64,000 nucleotides of DNA from Chrysogorgia sp. JL179-B06. Lineage: Eukaryota; Cnidaria; Anthozoa; Scleralcyonacea; Chrysogorgiidae. Position 1 is the stretch's first letter, and every line of letters begins with the position of its first letter. Below are positions 22,832 through 32,042 of the stretch, in pieces. Under the pieces are notes generated by a model. It worked only from the letters and a program-made list of their open reading frames with translations. It was not told where the DNA came from and did not search any database. Location: contig JAYKKM010000428.1 of the NCBI GenBank assembly GCA_035772405.1, positions 3,902,001 to 3,966,000 on the forward strand, given 5' to 3'. The translations under genes and the position numbers were made by a program.

Positions 22832-23347
22832 TTAGTCCGCCCGCTCGCTATTTTCAGTGTTTGTCGTCGCACTTCTGAAATGGTGGTCGTACACGTATTT
22901 AGACGTTGTGATTCCTCCCGACAACAATCCCAAGAAAGGCACGTACGGCGTCACAATCGCGACAATGCTCTCAACGTCTTTCTTTAATAACGGATCTTTT
23001 TGTAGTTCGTCATTTAGTTCGTCAGGATTTTCGATAGCGTTCAACCCATCCAGTAAGCTAGCGAATTTGCTGATTAGCAAGTCGGTGAGAAAGGCGTTTG
23101 CGATTTCCATTCTCTTCAACTCGTATTGGTGCCATATCTTATCAATAACTTTTGCGGACGCTTTTTTAATGTACGCTTCGGACTGACTTACCACACCGTC
23201 ACCGGACAGTCTAATAAGTTCGGATCTCCTAACGTCAATGTTGTCTTCCACAGTCGAAGTACCATCAGCGGTCTCCTCAACTAATTCCTCAATCGTGGGA
23301 TTTTCTTCACTTTTGCGTTTTACCATCACACTATTACTTATACCCAT
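22832..23347 (-). CDS. unknown Polinton protein with C-terminal hydrophobic segment
   Basis: 171 residues. The N-terminal third is acidic (EENPTIEELVEETADG), the middle is helical and charged, and a hydrophobic stretch (about residues 126-152, IVAIVTPYVPFLGLLSGG) could be a membrane segment. Its C-terminal half lies inside the left TIR, and a diverged, deleted copy of that half is present in the right TIR (40124-40385). The start codon is 3 bp from the end of the ATPase gene, so the two are likely co-transcribed. I do not recognise a family. A minor virion component is possible from position only. Confidence 0.7.
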   Translation of the reverse strand: MGISNSVMVKRKSEENPTIEELVEETADGTSTVEDNIDVRRSELIRLSGDGVVSQSEAYIKKASAKVIDKIWHQYELKRMEIANAFLTDLLISKFASLLDGLNAIENPDELNDELQKDPLLKKDVESIVAIVTPYVPFLGLLSGGITTSKYVYDHHFRSATTNTENSERAD

Positions 23348-23350
23348 ATT

Positions 23351-23950
23351 TTATTGCGGAATAACAACTTCGTGACTGTATGGATAGCGCAGTGAGATTT
23401 CGAGTCTAGCGTACTTATTATTTTTTAACGCGATCACAATCGCCGACGATTTTTCTCTGCTAATGTTTCCAAGGTAATCGTCGATAACGACCTTCATATC
23501 ACTCCTACTTGGGCAGTAGAAGCAAACGAGCTTACTAATATTTTCTCTGTACGGTTTTGCGATCGACGTCAGTTGTTGTGTGATGACAATAACGCTCAAC
23601 ATAAAATGTCGCGCACTAAAAGCCAAGTTGACCAATTGACTAGTCCTATTCTTAACATCTTGAGAGCTCGCACAGTCGTCCAACACAATCAGAGTGTTAG
23701 TGCCTTTAAAAACATTTGTTACACACTTGAGAACAGCGTCGACACTGTCTTGCGCGCAGTCTATCGCTAACACGTCGGGGTCGCGCACATATTTCCAATC
23801 TTGATACGCTTTGTTCCACTCGAAAGTAGGACAAATCAACACAATGTAGTCAAACTTACTAAAGTACTCAGATTCCAATGTTTCCAGCAAATAATGCGTC
23901 TTACCACAAGCTGTCATACCAACAATTAGCATATTAAACGGAGTCTCCAT
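23351..23950 (-). CDS. viral DNA-packaging ATPase (A32/FtsK-HerA-type)
   Basis: 199 residues, a usual size for Polinton ATPases. Walker A is GMTACGKT at residues 11-18. Walker B is LIVLDD at 87-92, with the double acidic end typical of the A32 group. The polar sensor ITQQ lies at 123-126. Such ATPases drive DNA into preformed capsids of PRD1/adenovirus-lineage viruses. It lies directly downstream of the probable capsid gene (15 bp gap) and upstream of the 171-residue gene, all on the minus strand, as a virion-assembly block. Start at 23950 is the first ATG of the open frame and gives the short N-terminus before the P-loop expected of this family. Confidence 0.9.
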   Translation of the reverse strand: METPFNMLIVGMTACGKTHYLLETLESEYFSKFDYIVLICPTFEWNKAYQDWKYVRDPDVLAIDCAQDSVDAVLKCVTNVFKGTNTLIVLDDCASSQDVKNRTSQLVNLAFSARHFMLSVIVITQQLTSIAKPYRENISKLVCFYCPSRSDMKVVIDDYLGNISREKSSAIVIALKNNKYARLEISLRYPYSHEVVIPQ

Positions 23951-23965
23951 TAACTCACGTTTGAT

Positions 23966-25204
23966 TTAATACTGAATTGACTGCAACCCATTGTTCATAA
24001 AGTTGACCAACCCATCACTTATCACAAACACCCTACACATGACATTTGCGGTCGTCGCTTTCTTTGTGATTTCAAGAAGCACGCCGGATTGTGTGTTCAC
24101 AATGTTCTTGCCAGTGGCGACGTTGTAATTATCTTGAACGCTCCTCAAGTCGATGACCAACGCGAAGCCATCTTTATAGAACTTCTGTATGGTCATGAAC
24201 TGAGCGTGTTCTTCACCCAACCCAAACAATCGTTTCGCTTCTGCATAGAACTTCGACTTTGGGATGCCTTGTGAGTACACACTATTTGGCACACCTTCAA
24301 TTGTGACTCTAACACTATCAATATTTGGGTAAAGAAACTCCTCGCTGTCTGTTCGCACCTTATTCGTGAATAGCAACACAATCGCCTTCATGCTTTTTCT
24401 TGGAAGATTAATGTTTTCATTCACAATGGTCGTGCCTTTGTCCCATTCGGTGGTTTTCATCAACGTGATGTGTTCGTATGACAAACTACGACCACTTGCA
24501 TAGCCCGACGCTATCTCATCAGCAAGCTCCTGATTATCGATCGTTTCGTACTCAAGCTCGAGGTTCTCCAGAGTGTATCCACCCACAGCGCTACCAGATT
24601 GCGCCACCATGATGTCTGTGGCCTTCGGAAGTGTGATGACATACTGCAAGTTGTTGTTCATGCTAAAAGGAGCGTACAACCCGTGGTCATTCATGATTTT
24701 GCCAAGTTTTATTCGCTGCTTTGTTCCAATCACACCAAACATCAACGCGTCGTTAACTTTAGCGACGTTCCCACTCGTCGCACCACTGTCATCCTTAGAA
24801 ACTAGCTTTCTCAAGTTCTCACCACCAATACCATAGTCAATCATTTGGTCTCGCGCAGTAACACTTTCCCAAAGGTCGCGATAAACACCAGTGTAATTTT
24901 CCCCATTGTTGTCATACACAGTTTCCCCAGCTAGTCTCACAACAAGTTTCTCAACCAACAACTTGCTAACATTATTCAAGAACCAGCTTTTGGCGTTCGC
25001 ATTCTTAAAGTCGAACACTAAACCCAACGATCCAGGCACCAAACAGCTACTAACCTTGAGCTTTGGTATGTCAACGTAAAGTTCTTCACCAGGACTGACT
25101 TTATTAGGGTTCAACGTGATCACATGCTGTGTTCTCACCCCTTTTATGCCACCCATGGTCGCTCGTCTAAAACCAGGGCTCAACTCTGCCGACGTGACGT
25201 TCAT
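23966..25204 (-). CDS. probable major capsid protein (hexon-like, double jelly roll)
   Basis: 412 residues, rich in beta-strand-like alternating sequence and without membrane segments. The pattern ENLELEYETIDNQELAD, then a conserved middle (KAIVLLFTNKVRTDSEEFLY, NIDSVRVTIEGVPNSVYSQG), then FALVIDLRSVQDN, GVLLEI and a final VFVISDGLVNFMNNGLQSI is the one I associate with capsid proteins of animal Polintons/adintoviruses. The gene lies between the ATPase and the membrane proteins, which fits. It is shorter than many Polinton capsid proteins. The double-jelly-roll fold is an inference that structure prediction could test. Confidence 0.75.
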   Translation of the reverse strand: MNVTSAELSPGFRRATMGGIKGVRTQHVITLNPNKVSPGEELYVDIPKLKVSSCLVPGSLGLVFDFKNANAKSWFLNNVSKLLVEKLVVRLAGETVYDNNGENYTGVYRDLWESVTARDQMIDYGIGGENLRKLVSKDDSGATSGNVAKVNDALMFGVIGTKQRIKLGKIMNDHGLYAPFSMNNNLQYVITLPKATDIMVAQSGSAVGGYTLENLELEYETIDNQELADEIASGYASGRSLSYEHITLMKTTEWDKGTTIVNENINLPRKSMKAIVLLFTNKVRTDSEEFLYPNIDSVRVTIEGVPNSVYSQGIPKSKFYAEAKRLFGLGEEHAQFMTIQKFYKDGFALVIDLRSVQDNYNVATGKNIVNTQSGVLLEITKKATTANVMCRVFVISDGLVNFMNNGLQSIQY

Positions 25205-25226
25205 ATACTTTGCATATGTTTTGTTA

Positions 25227-26657
25227 CTACCGTTTTAGTTTATAGTAATCATAAGCAAACCACGCAAGTACCACCGCGAGTACCCACAGATTTTGAGCCA
25301 ACCAGGCGAGACCCTTCGCACCCAACGTCAACGCATTGTAAACTAAATTAGCCAACCCAACAGCCCATGGACCCATTTTCGTTATCGCGTTCTTAACAGC
25401 CTGTGCGAATGACTTTGTAGCCATAACGCCCCTCATAACAGCAGATCTCCCAGCGATAATAATAGTTGTTATAATCCCAGCCACTGAAATTGCTACAGCG
25501 CTCAACCCGACTACATTTTCTTTAGCCCATTCCTTAAATCTCTGAAACCTGTCAATGTCGACTTCCTGCTGCTCTCTAACCTCTTCTATTTGTCGCTGCT
25601 CAATAGTTCTGTCTCTGGCTTGCTTGAGTCCTGACTCTCTTTCAAACAAACCAGCGCGCTCTCGCCCTTCGTCAGGCGTGAGACCAGTTTGGTTTGTTTT
25701 TTTATCAAGCTTTGCCAATCTCCCACTCGTCTCATCTATCGTCTCTTGAAAGTGGTCTACCTGCGCTTGCAACGCACCATCATCACCCGTTCTTGACTCA
25801 GGCACCACACTATCGCTTGGATTAACCACACCACTCAGATCACGGTTCTCGTCTGGTGTTAGCCCAGGTATGTCAACATAGACCACCTTTGTCTCAATTA
25901 CTGGGAAGCTATCTGGGACTACTTCTGTTGTGACAGCTGTTGTCTCTGTACTCTCAGGGATTTGACTAACTAACTGTTTGAACTGCTCAATCGCGTTTTT
26001 ACTACCCACATCTTTACTATAGACCAAGCCTTTTTTCCCAGGTATTAGAATTCGTTTGGGTACTCCATATTTACCATCTTTGTTTATCGGTTTGAAAAGA
26101 ATAGCCCCTGTGTCCGTAACCTGCGACCTGTTGACTATTTTCCTTGACGCGTCGTCTTGGCCGAGTGCCTTTTTGCTCAATTTACGTATTCTCTTGTTTA
26201 ATACCTTGATTCTTTTTACGTCGTCTTCTGTTGGCTTTTTGTTGAACGCTTTTAGCTCGCCCAGTCTTCTCTCAATTTCCTCCTCCTCTTTAAAAGCTAT
26301 ACTGAAACTTACGTCATTGACGTCACCATACAACTTCTGTTCAACAAACTCTACTGTTGGGACTTCTGTGTTAGTCCCCCTTATTGTCACCGTCTTACCA
26401 TCATCAGTGTCAGTGAACGACGTCTCTTTTTCTTGAGACCTTCTATCCAGTTCGCCCTGCAATCTATTCACTCTCTCACTCAATTTCTCATACTCGACAC
26501 GTTCGATGGGGGGTATATTGTCGTCGGTGTATAGTTTATCGATTGAATTTATACGTTTAGCGAGTTCTTCAAGTTCGACGTTTATTTGATCATCAGTGTA
26601 AGCTCTACCAAGGTTCTCCATTTCAATCTCATCAAAAACTTCCCCACCTTCAGCCAT
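25227..26657 (-). CDS. large membrane-anchored coiled-coil protein, paralogue A
   Basis: 476 residues. It starts MAEGGEVFDEIEMENLGRAY, has long charged helical segments likely to form coiled coils (about residues 25-85 and 290-375), and ends in two or three hydrophobic segments (about 385-410 and 430-470). The last 190 residues are strongly similar to the neighbouring 349-residue protein (26717-27766), including VDIPGLTP-E-NR, the EVREQQEVDIDR block and KNAITKMGPWAVGLANLVY. The two arose by tandem duplication. No known family. A virion membrane or scaffold role is only a guess from its place next to the capsid gene. Confidence 0.8.
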   Translation of the reverse strand: MAEGGEVFDEIEMENLGRAYTDDQINVELEELAKRINSIDKLYTDDNIPPIERVEYEKLSERVNRLQGELDRRSQEKETSFTDTDDGKTVTIRGTNTEVPTVEFVEQKLYGDVNDVSFSIAFKEEEEIERRLGELKAFNKKPTEDDVKRIKVLNKRIRKLSKKALGQDDASRKIVNRSQVTDTGAILFKPINKDGKYGVPKRILIPGKKGLVYSKDVGSKNAIEQFKQLVSQIPESTETTAVTTEVVPDSFPVIETKVVYVDIPGLTPDENRDLSGVVNPSDSVVPESRTGDDGALQAQVDHFQETIDETSGRLAKLDKKTNQTGLTPDEGRERAGLFERESGLKQARDRTIEQRQIEEVREQQEVDIDRFQRFKEWAKENVVGLSAVAISVAGIITTIIIAGRSAVMRGVMATKSFAQAVKNAITKMGPWAVGLANLVYNALTLGAKGLAWLAQNLWVLAVVLAWFAYDYYKLKR

Positions 26658-26663
26658 ATTACA

Positions 26664-26716
26664 TTAGCTCACATTTTGAATATCGCTCTCTGACTCCCAC
26701 GAATCACATTTTCTCT
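26664..26716 (-). pseudogene. remnant of the integrase 3' end between the duplicated genes
   Basis: Minus-strand codons preceding the 476-residue gene read DSWESESDIQNVS then stop, almost the same as the integrase end (NSWIPESDIQNVS, stop). The following bases up to the next ATG are also alike. This is the footprint of the tandem duplication: the copied unit began inside the integrase gene. Confidence 0.85.
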
Positions 26717-27766
26717 CTAGTTTAGATAATTGTACGCAAGCCACGCGAGTGTCACCGCAAACACCCACAGATTTTGAGCTAACCAAGCGAGGCCCTTTGC
26801 GCCTGTCACCAGCGCGTCATAAACTAAGTTCGCCAATCCAACAGCCCATGGACCCATCTTCGTTATCGCATTTTTAACAGCCTGTGCAAACGACCTCGTG
26901 ACCATAGCGCCTCTCATAACATTAGACCTCCCAGCGATAATAATAGTTGTTATAATTGCAGCTATTGCAATCGCTAAAGCGCTAGACCCAACCATATTTT
27001 CTCTAACCCATTTCTTGAACTTCTGCAACCTGTCAATGTCGACTTCCTGCTGCTCTCTAACTTCCTCCATCTCTCGCTGTTCAATAACCACGTCTCTAGC
27101 CTGTCTAAGTCCAACCATTCTTTCAGCTAGATCGATGAACTCCTCATTCTCTGCGATTGTGGGGTCTCTTCTTCCCTCAAGCTCCACTACTCTTTCGTTC
27201 GTTTTATTTATTTCGTCTCGATAGTGATCCGCTTTTATTTGCAACGCACCAGTGTCACCTATTCTCGACTCACGCAACACATTCTCGCTTGGATTGAGCG
27301 CGCTATCCAACTCACGGTTCTCGATTGGTGTTAGTCCAGGTATGTCGACGTACTCCGCGTGTGTGGTGTCTAACAATGGTACACTCCTCACGACGTCTTC
27401 ACGATCTTTTGCGTTGCCAATAGTCTGCGTTGCGAGATCACTAAAAACCCTCTCCACACGTTGAGGCGCTCCCCCACCACTCCTCGCGGCGTCTTCACGA
27501 TCTTTTGCGTAGTCTTTAATCCGCGTTACGAGATCGCTTGTAGTCTCCCCCATGTGTTGACGAAATCTTACATCACGTTCACGCCTCAGTCCACTCTCCA
27601 CTCTAATTAGTCTAATTTTCTCATCGACTGTGACGTTTGGGTCGTTCCGAGATAGTTTGCGATCTTGAGTGGCTTTTTCGAGACTATACTTTAGTTCGTC
27701 GTCAGTGACATCTTTGTATTCGTCAGATCTCTCCATCTCAAAGTCGTCGAAGCCACCTTCAGCCAT
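26717..27766 (-). CDS. membrane-anchored coiled-coil protein, paralogue B
   Basis: 349 residues, start MAEGGFDDFEMERSDEYKDV. Same plan as its neighbour at 25227-26657 but with a shorter, diverged middle. It has charged helices, the shared VDIPGLTPIENRELDSALNP block, the EVREQQEVDIDR helix, then hydrophobic segments (about residues 255-280 and 305-347) ending WLAYNYLN. It lies 6 bp downstream of the integrase stop. The hydrophobic tail is the best conserved part, which argues that membrane contact is the key function. Family unknown to me. Confidence 0.8.
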   Translation of the reverse strand: MAEGGFDDFEMERSDEYKDVTDDELKYSLEKATQDRKLSRNDPNVTVDEKIRLIRVESGLRRERDVRFRQHMGETTSDLVTRIKDYAKDREDAARSGGGAPQRVERVFSDLATQTIGNAKDREDVVRSVPLLDTTHAEYVDIPGLTPIENRELDSALNPSENVLRESRIGDTGALQIKADHYRDEINKTNERVVELEGRRDPTIAENEEFIDLAERMVGLRQARDVVIEQREMEEVREQQEVDIDRLQKFKKWVRENMVGSSALAIAIAAIITTIIIAGRSNVMRGAMVTRSFAQAVKNAITKMGPWAVGLANLVYDALVTGAKGLAWLAQNLWVFAVTLAWLAYNYLN

Positions 27767-27772
27767 ATTACA

Positions 27773-28885
27773 CTAGCTCACATTTTGAATATCGCTTTCT
27801 GGTATCCACGAATTATGTTTGCTCTCATAACCCAACCATTTAACCAGCGCCATCTTCTCCCCTCTGACTTTCTTTCTTTTCAACACCTTTTCAACTCTGT
27901 ACACATCATCACCAGGTTTCTTATTAACCAGCGATAATTCCTGTTCGTAAAATTTACCAATAATCTGTTCACCACTTATGTCCTCAATTTCATACACATT
28001 CGGATCACCACGAATAACTTTCACCACTTTAAACAGCTCCTCAGTGAAGTTGGCTTCATAGCCTTTTGTGAACACACTCTTGTACTTACTAATTCTCACT
28101 GACTCACCAACTCTAAACTTTGGCAATGGGTTGTCTGCAAATTGGTGACCAAACAAAGTGGTCCACACTTCACCCTCATTTGACTTATCGACATCCTTTG
28201 GCTTCATCATAATACTACGGTTCACATTGCTATTGTAATTGCTCACAAACTGGTCGAGAACGTCAATCCATTTGTACGTTCCACGAGTATAAAAATACTT
28301 CCACATAATACTCTTGAGACTTCTATTAAAACGCTCGACAACAGCGGCCTTTTTATCACTCTTAGTGCTGAAATATTCAACACCATGTTTTCTCAGCAAA
28401 CTTTTCACACCAACGTTGTAGAATTCAAGTCCATCGTCAAATTGCGCTAACTTAGGTGTGGCTCCAAACCGATCTTTAAAGTCAACCAACAATTTTCCAA
28501 CAGTCTTAGTCATGTTCTTAGTGTCTTTTCTATAAACTGCAATGCCGAAAGCATATCTACTCAATATTTCAATGCCTGTCAGTATCCAATAATACCCCTT
28601 GTTCTGTTTTGAGTACTTACTCATGTCCACTAGATCCATTTGGAGCTCTTCACCAAGAAATCCAACAAAAGTCGCACGGAACTTGTGCCTTCTCACAATA
28701 GGTTTGTACCTAGTGTAGGTGTCCTGCGCTGTCAACCATTCTTTCACTGTTTTTCTAGTTACTTTCAATCCATCTCCCAATGCACTTTGATACAATTTCT
28801 CTACACCACTGTACCCTGTCTTAGGATTATAATAGATGTCTCTCAACCCTTGCTCTGTCTCCACACCAAGCTCCATATAATTCAC
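27773..28885 (-). CDS. retroviral-type DDE integrase with C-terminal chromodomain
   Basis: 370 residues. The rve core has D84 (LQMDLVDM), D150/D151 (AQFDDGLEF) and E184 (AAVVERFNRSLK) with the expected spacing of about 33 between the last two, followed by SIMWKYF and the NYNSNVNRSI block common to Polinton integrases. Residues about 325-368 (YRVEKVLKRKKVRGEKMALVKWLGY then NSWIPESDI) form a chromodomain, which in other elements reads histone marks to steer integration. No HHCC zinc domain is evident at the N-terminus. The enzyme would join the element's ends to host DNA with a 6-bp stagger. It overlaps the next gene by 4 bp. The start ATG at 28885 fits that coupling. Confidence 0.93.
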   Translation of the reverse strand: MNYMELGVETEQGLRDIYYNPKTGYSGVEKLYQSALGDGLKVTRKTVKEWLTAQDTYTRYKPIVRRHKFRATFVGFLGEELQMDLVDMSKYSKQNKGYYWILTGIEILSRYAFGIAVYRKDTKNMTKTVGKLLVDFKDRFGATPKLAQFDDGLEFYNVGVKSLLRKHGVEYFSTKSDKKAAVVERFNRSLKSIMWKYFYTRGTYKWIDVLDQFVSNYNSNVNRSIMMKPKDVDKSNEGEVWTTLFGHQFADNPLPKFRVGESVRISKYKSVFTKGYEANFTEELFKVVKVIRGDPNVYEIEDISGEQIIGKFYEQELSLVNKKPGDDVYRVEKVLKRKKVRGEKMALVKWLGYESKHNSWIPESDIQNVS

Positions 28886-29592
28886 ACAATATACAGTTCC
28901 AATAACACCGCGCCAATTTTGAGATCGTCGTTATTTGGTTTGACGCGAAACGTCATACTTGAGTAAACACCTTTTTTAATGCCCACCTTTGACTCAATGT
29001 CTACATGGCGTTGCACTGACCCTTTCAATGACTGTTCGGTAGGTATTGGCAACGTTGTGATCACATCGCTACGCTTCCCATCAATACCCACGTCGCTCTC
29101 CGTCTCAACAACGTCACACGAAACTTCTATGTACTTCAGACCTCTGTACATATCGACCTCGTTTGGGCTAGTGTGCCACTGTGAGTCATTCTGAATCACC
29201 TCACCCTTCGCGAAACCAAGTAGAGGCCCAAGGGTGTCTAACACAGCTGAACTACTAACCTTGACCCTACATTTGCCTGTGGGCACTAGTTTCTCTATCT
29301 CAAGATCCACCTTAAGCTCGCTAGACTCGTGTTTCAAGACTTTGACCAATGCGTCGAAGCTAAAGTACCCTTCACCCACTTTAATCTTTTTAAAAGAGCC
29401 AACCCTAGAGTTATCCAGCGTGAAGACCTGAATGCTGTCGTCGTTTGTTGTGTTATGGTAGTCCCAAAACACAGTGGCTGTCTTGACCACAATGTACGGG
29501 TTATCGTGTATGACCATCATCGCGTTGTCAAAGGACACAACTTTTTCCGCACCTTCAATGAGTACTGTCAACTTTCGCGTCATGTATAACAT
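28882..29592 (-). CDS. probable minor capsid (penton) protein, single jelly roll
   Basis: 236 residues, no membrane segment, alternating polar/hydrophobic beta pattern throughout, ending DDLKIGAVLLELYIV. Length and position between the capsid block and the integrase suit the penton protein of Polintons. I see no catalytic motif. A second ATG nine bases in (MTRKLTVLIEG) is an alternative start. The first ATG is only 12 bp from the divergent gene at 29605. The assignment rests on context, length and style of sequence, not on a motif. Confidence 0.6.
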   Translation of the reverse strand: MLYMTRKLTVLIEGAEKVVSFDNAMMVIHDNPYIVVKTATVFWDYHNTTNDDSIQVFTLDNSRVGSFKKIKVGEGYFSFDALVKVLKHESSELKVDLEIEKLVPTGKCRVKVSSSAVLDTLGPLLGFAKGEVIQNDSQWHTSPNEVDMYRGLKYIEVSCDVVETESDVGIDGKRSDVITTLPIPTEQSLKGSVQRHVDIESKVGIKKGVYSSMTFRVKPNNDDLKIGAVLLELYIV

Positions 29593-29604
29593 ACAGTATA
29601 TTAT

Positions 29605-31089
29605 ATGCAGAAAGCCCTTCGTGAGTACTATGGAGAGTACTACAAACGCGCGATGGCTAACACATCAAAGGCTACACACAACGCAAAGGCAGACCTCATC
29701 AAAAAGTACCCTCACGCCACTTTAAGCAAATTTGAGTTCTATCCAAATATTTTGCAAGATGGTAAGATCATGAGTGTCGACATATATTTCAGAAACAACG
29801 ACATCCTCAGCACGGACATAACCAGCACAACCTTCAAAAATGATAAAAGCATGTGGAAGTGGCTACACAATAGTAAGTTCCCAATAATATGGCAAGGTGG
29901 TGGAACTATCCAACCACTACCAAAAGGTCATAAAAACCTTTGGGGACTTTGGGACGGTTATCCAACAGAAAACGTGTTAAATTATCCAGTGAATAACTTT
30001 AAAGTTTTTGTTAACCAGAGTAGCTACTTCATGTCAAAGCTACCAGTCTTGCGAGTCACCACGTCAAAGACAAAATCAGAGTGGGATGACAGCGAATCTT
30101 ACTACCGTGTTGTGTTCGCGACGTATTGTGCGAGTTTCTGTTGTGGGGTGTCATTGCAACATTTATCAGTGTCACAAGAAGTCCACCCTGTGGTCACAAG
30201 TGTGATGAGATTTCATGTGTACTTCACCATTAGAAGACTTCTCAGAAGAATGGAAGGTGGTGAGACCATGAAATCAATAAGTAGAGAGTTCAACGCTTCC
30301 GAATTGTATGGCAAGATTTCCAAGATTCCCAGAAGGCACTACTACCAGAATAAAGTCCTGAGCGATGGCACTTTAGGCGAATCCAGAGTCTTCACACTCA
30401 ACGACGTTCAGAACGATTACAAACGATACGTCGCGCGATTGTCAGACGGCTTTACCAACATTGGACTGCAATATCTAAATCAGAGCATAGAGTCCTTTGT
30501 GTACTCCACACTTGGTGCACAAGCGAGAACACGTGTATCAGTCGTTGGTGGCTCTGCAGGAAGTCTAGAGACCCAACAAGAGTTCCGCAAGTTGTTTTCT
30601 GACAGCGTTATACAGTATGACGTATCAACATGGATTCTCAACATGAATAAATCGATTAGAGACACCAACGTTGTCCAAAATCTTGCAGTGTCGCCAAGTA
30701 CATGGTTGATGCCAAGTAATGTGGTGATTCTCAAGAATAAAATCGCTGGGTACAACAACTTATTAAAGATTGCCACAGAGTCCATGAGATTTGGAGTGAA
30801 CACCAGCTTGAATGCAACAACACCGACGACCGCGGCTAAAAAAGCCCACCAAGAAAATGTGGTGACTAACTTAGTAGCGCCACCCGTGAAGAAAACAGTG
30901 GCTAAAAAAGTCCACCAAGAAAACGTGGTGGCTAACTTGGGAGTAGCACCACCCGTGAAGAGAACAGCGACCAACCAAATTGCGCAGACTACCACCTCAA
31001 GTGAGTCAGACACCACGACAACGCTGGCGATAGTCTTAGGGTTCTCAGCAGTCTCTGGTTATCTGTTAACCAAATACACCTTGAAGTAG
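29605..31089 (+). CDS. unknown 494-residue protein with C-terminal membrane anchor
   Basis: Long globular N-terminal part (residues 1-390) with aromatic-rich beta-like sequence. Then comes a Thr/Ala/Lys-rich linker with two imperfect repeats (KKAHQENVVTNLVAPPVKKT and KKVHQENVVANLGVAPPVKR). It ends in a single transmembrane segment at about residues 470-490 (TLAIVLGFSAVSGYLL) and a short basic end. This is a tail-anchored layout. It starts the plus-strand block divergently from the penton-like gene and ends 2 bp before the fibre-like gene. Not recognised. A virion surface or internal membrane protein is plausible from architecture alone. Confidence 0.8.
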   Translation: MQKALREYYGEYYKRAMANTSKATHNAKADLIKKYPHATLSKFEFYPNILQDGKIMSVDIYFRNNDILSTDITSTTFKNDKSMWKWLHNSKFPIIWQGGGTIQPLPKGHKNLWGLWDGYPTENVLNYPVNNFKVFVNQSSYFMSKLPVLRVTTSKTKSEWDDSESYYRVVFATYCASFCCGVSLQHLSVSQEVHPVVTSVMRFHVYFTIRRLLRRMEGGETMKSISREFNASELYGKISKIPRRHYYQNKVLSDGTLGESRVFTLNDVQNDYKRYVARLSDGFTNIGLQYLNQSIESFVYSTLGAQARTRVSVVGGSAGSLETQQEFRKLFSDSVIQYDVSTWILNMNKSIRDTNVVQNLAVSPSTWLMPSNVVILKNKIAGYNNLLKIATESMRFGVNTSLNATTPTTAAKKAHQENVVTNLVAPPVKKTVAKKVHQENVVANLGVAPPVKRTATNQIAQTTTSSESDTTTTLAIVLGFSAVSGYLLTKYTLK

Positions 31090-31091
31090 TA

Positions 31092-32042
31092 ATGAGTCTA
31101 AACTATGGGTATGAGTCTGACGACCCTCACGATAAAATACTAAAGAGAACGAAAAGGCATCTGGATGAAGATCCTAAATTAAGCGCGACCGGTGGAAGGA
31201 TGTCTGGAATAATAGACATGCAAGGCTCAGCGATAAAAAACGTGGCAGACCCAGTCGATGACTCAGATGCTACCAATAAAAGAACTCTAGAGCAATTGCT
31301 ATCAAGCTACCTCAAGAGTCAGTCCTACAACATTGTGCTCGACTTCAACGTTAGCACACACGCCTTGAAAAACGTGGAATTTCACACCAATGGTTCAAAC
31401 AAAGTGAAAGCCATTGGTGAAACAAGTAAATTAGTGCAAAACAACCCGGCTTATGGTCCTATTGTCGGCATCAGCGGTGTGAGTCAAAGTTTTCTATCAC
31501 CTGTGTTAACACCAATCCCACTTGAGTCAGGTCTCCATTTTAACTGCCCCAGTATGCAATGGTGTGATCTTTCCATTTTTGTCGTAGTGAGGTTACCTAC
31601 TCGCACCGCTGGATCAAATTGGGAGACAATTATATCAAACGACGACGGTCAGTGGGATAAGTTCATAGGGTACAAGACTGGCGTGACTAATGGACTCGCG
31701 TATGGTGGTAGCATCCCAGCGATGGAGAGCATATGCACTATTCCGAGTGGTGTTGACATAAGTAAAATGCATATGATATCAATACACTGGCAAATGTACA
31801 ATTCACATGTCAGGGTCAATAACGTTAAGTCAACCGACTCAGACTTCGTAGCGAATATGGGAAAGATAGGCGCACCCTATGGAACAATTTTTGGAATACA
31901 TCGACCAAGAATACCACTCGCACCTTATGCATACCCATCGTTGATAGAATTCTACGGCGTGAAAATTGTGAGTGGCTACATGACGAATCGAGACATCATA
32001 ATCATGGGTGGAGAAATGATGAAGGAATATGGTGTAAAGTAA
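31092..32042 (+). CDS. fibre/spike-like protein: tail-fibre-type N-terminus + lectin-like domain
   Basis: 316 residues. Residues about 35-70 read SGIIDMQGSAIKNVADPVDD followed by SDATNKRTLEQLL. This is the same pattern as the repeat that precedes the shaft in many phage and NCLDV fibres (G-x-I-x-M-x-G-x-x-I-x-N-v-x-D-P-x3-xDA-x-NK). The C-terminal 200 residues are beta-rich (WCDLSIFVVVRLPTR, WETIISND, MHMISIHWQMYNSHVRVNN, IEFYGVKIV), the pattern of a concanavalin/LamG-type jelly-roll. A trimeric host-binding spike is the natural reading, but unproven. It is packed head to tail between the 494-residue gene and a small gene. Confidence 0.72.
   Translation: MSLNYGYESDDPHDKILKRTKRHLDEDPKLSATGGRMSGIIDMQGSAIKNVADPVDDSDATNKRTLEQLLSSYLKSQSYNIVLDFNVSTHALKNVEFHTNGSNKVKAIGETSKLVQNNPAYGPIVGISGVSQSFLSPVLTPIPLESGLHFNCPSMQWCDLSIFVVVRLPTRTAGSNWETIISNDDGQWDKFIGYKTGVTNGLAYGGSIPAMESICTIPSGVDISKMHMISIHWQMYNSHVRVNNVKSTDSDFVANMGKIGAPYGTIFGIHRPRIPLAPYAYPSLIEFYGVKIVSGYMTNRDIIIMGGEMMKEYGVK

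Larger units (their letters stand above)
21962..23105. repeat. left terminal inverted repeat of the Polinton
   Basis: Matches 40124-41257 inverted. The outer ~880 bp differ by only one or two bases or indels by eye. The inner ~260 bp, which overlap the 3' end of the gene at 22832-23347, differ at many positions and carry an indel. The repeat contains three inverted substructures (21962-22130, 22350-22425, 22476-22638). Confidence 0.95.
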
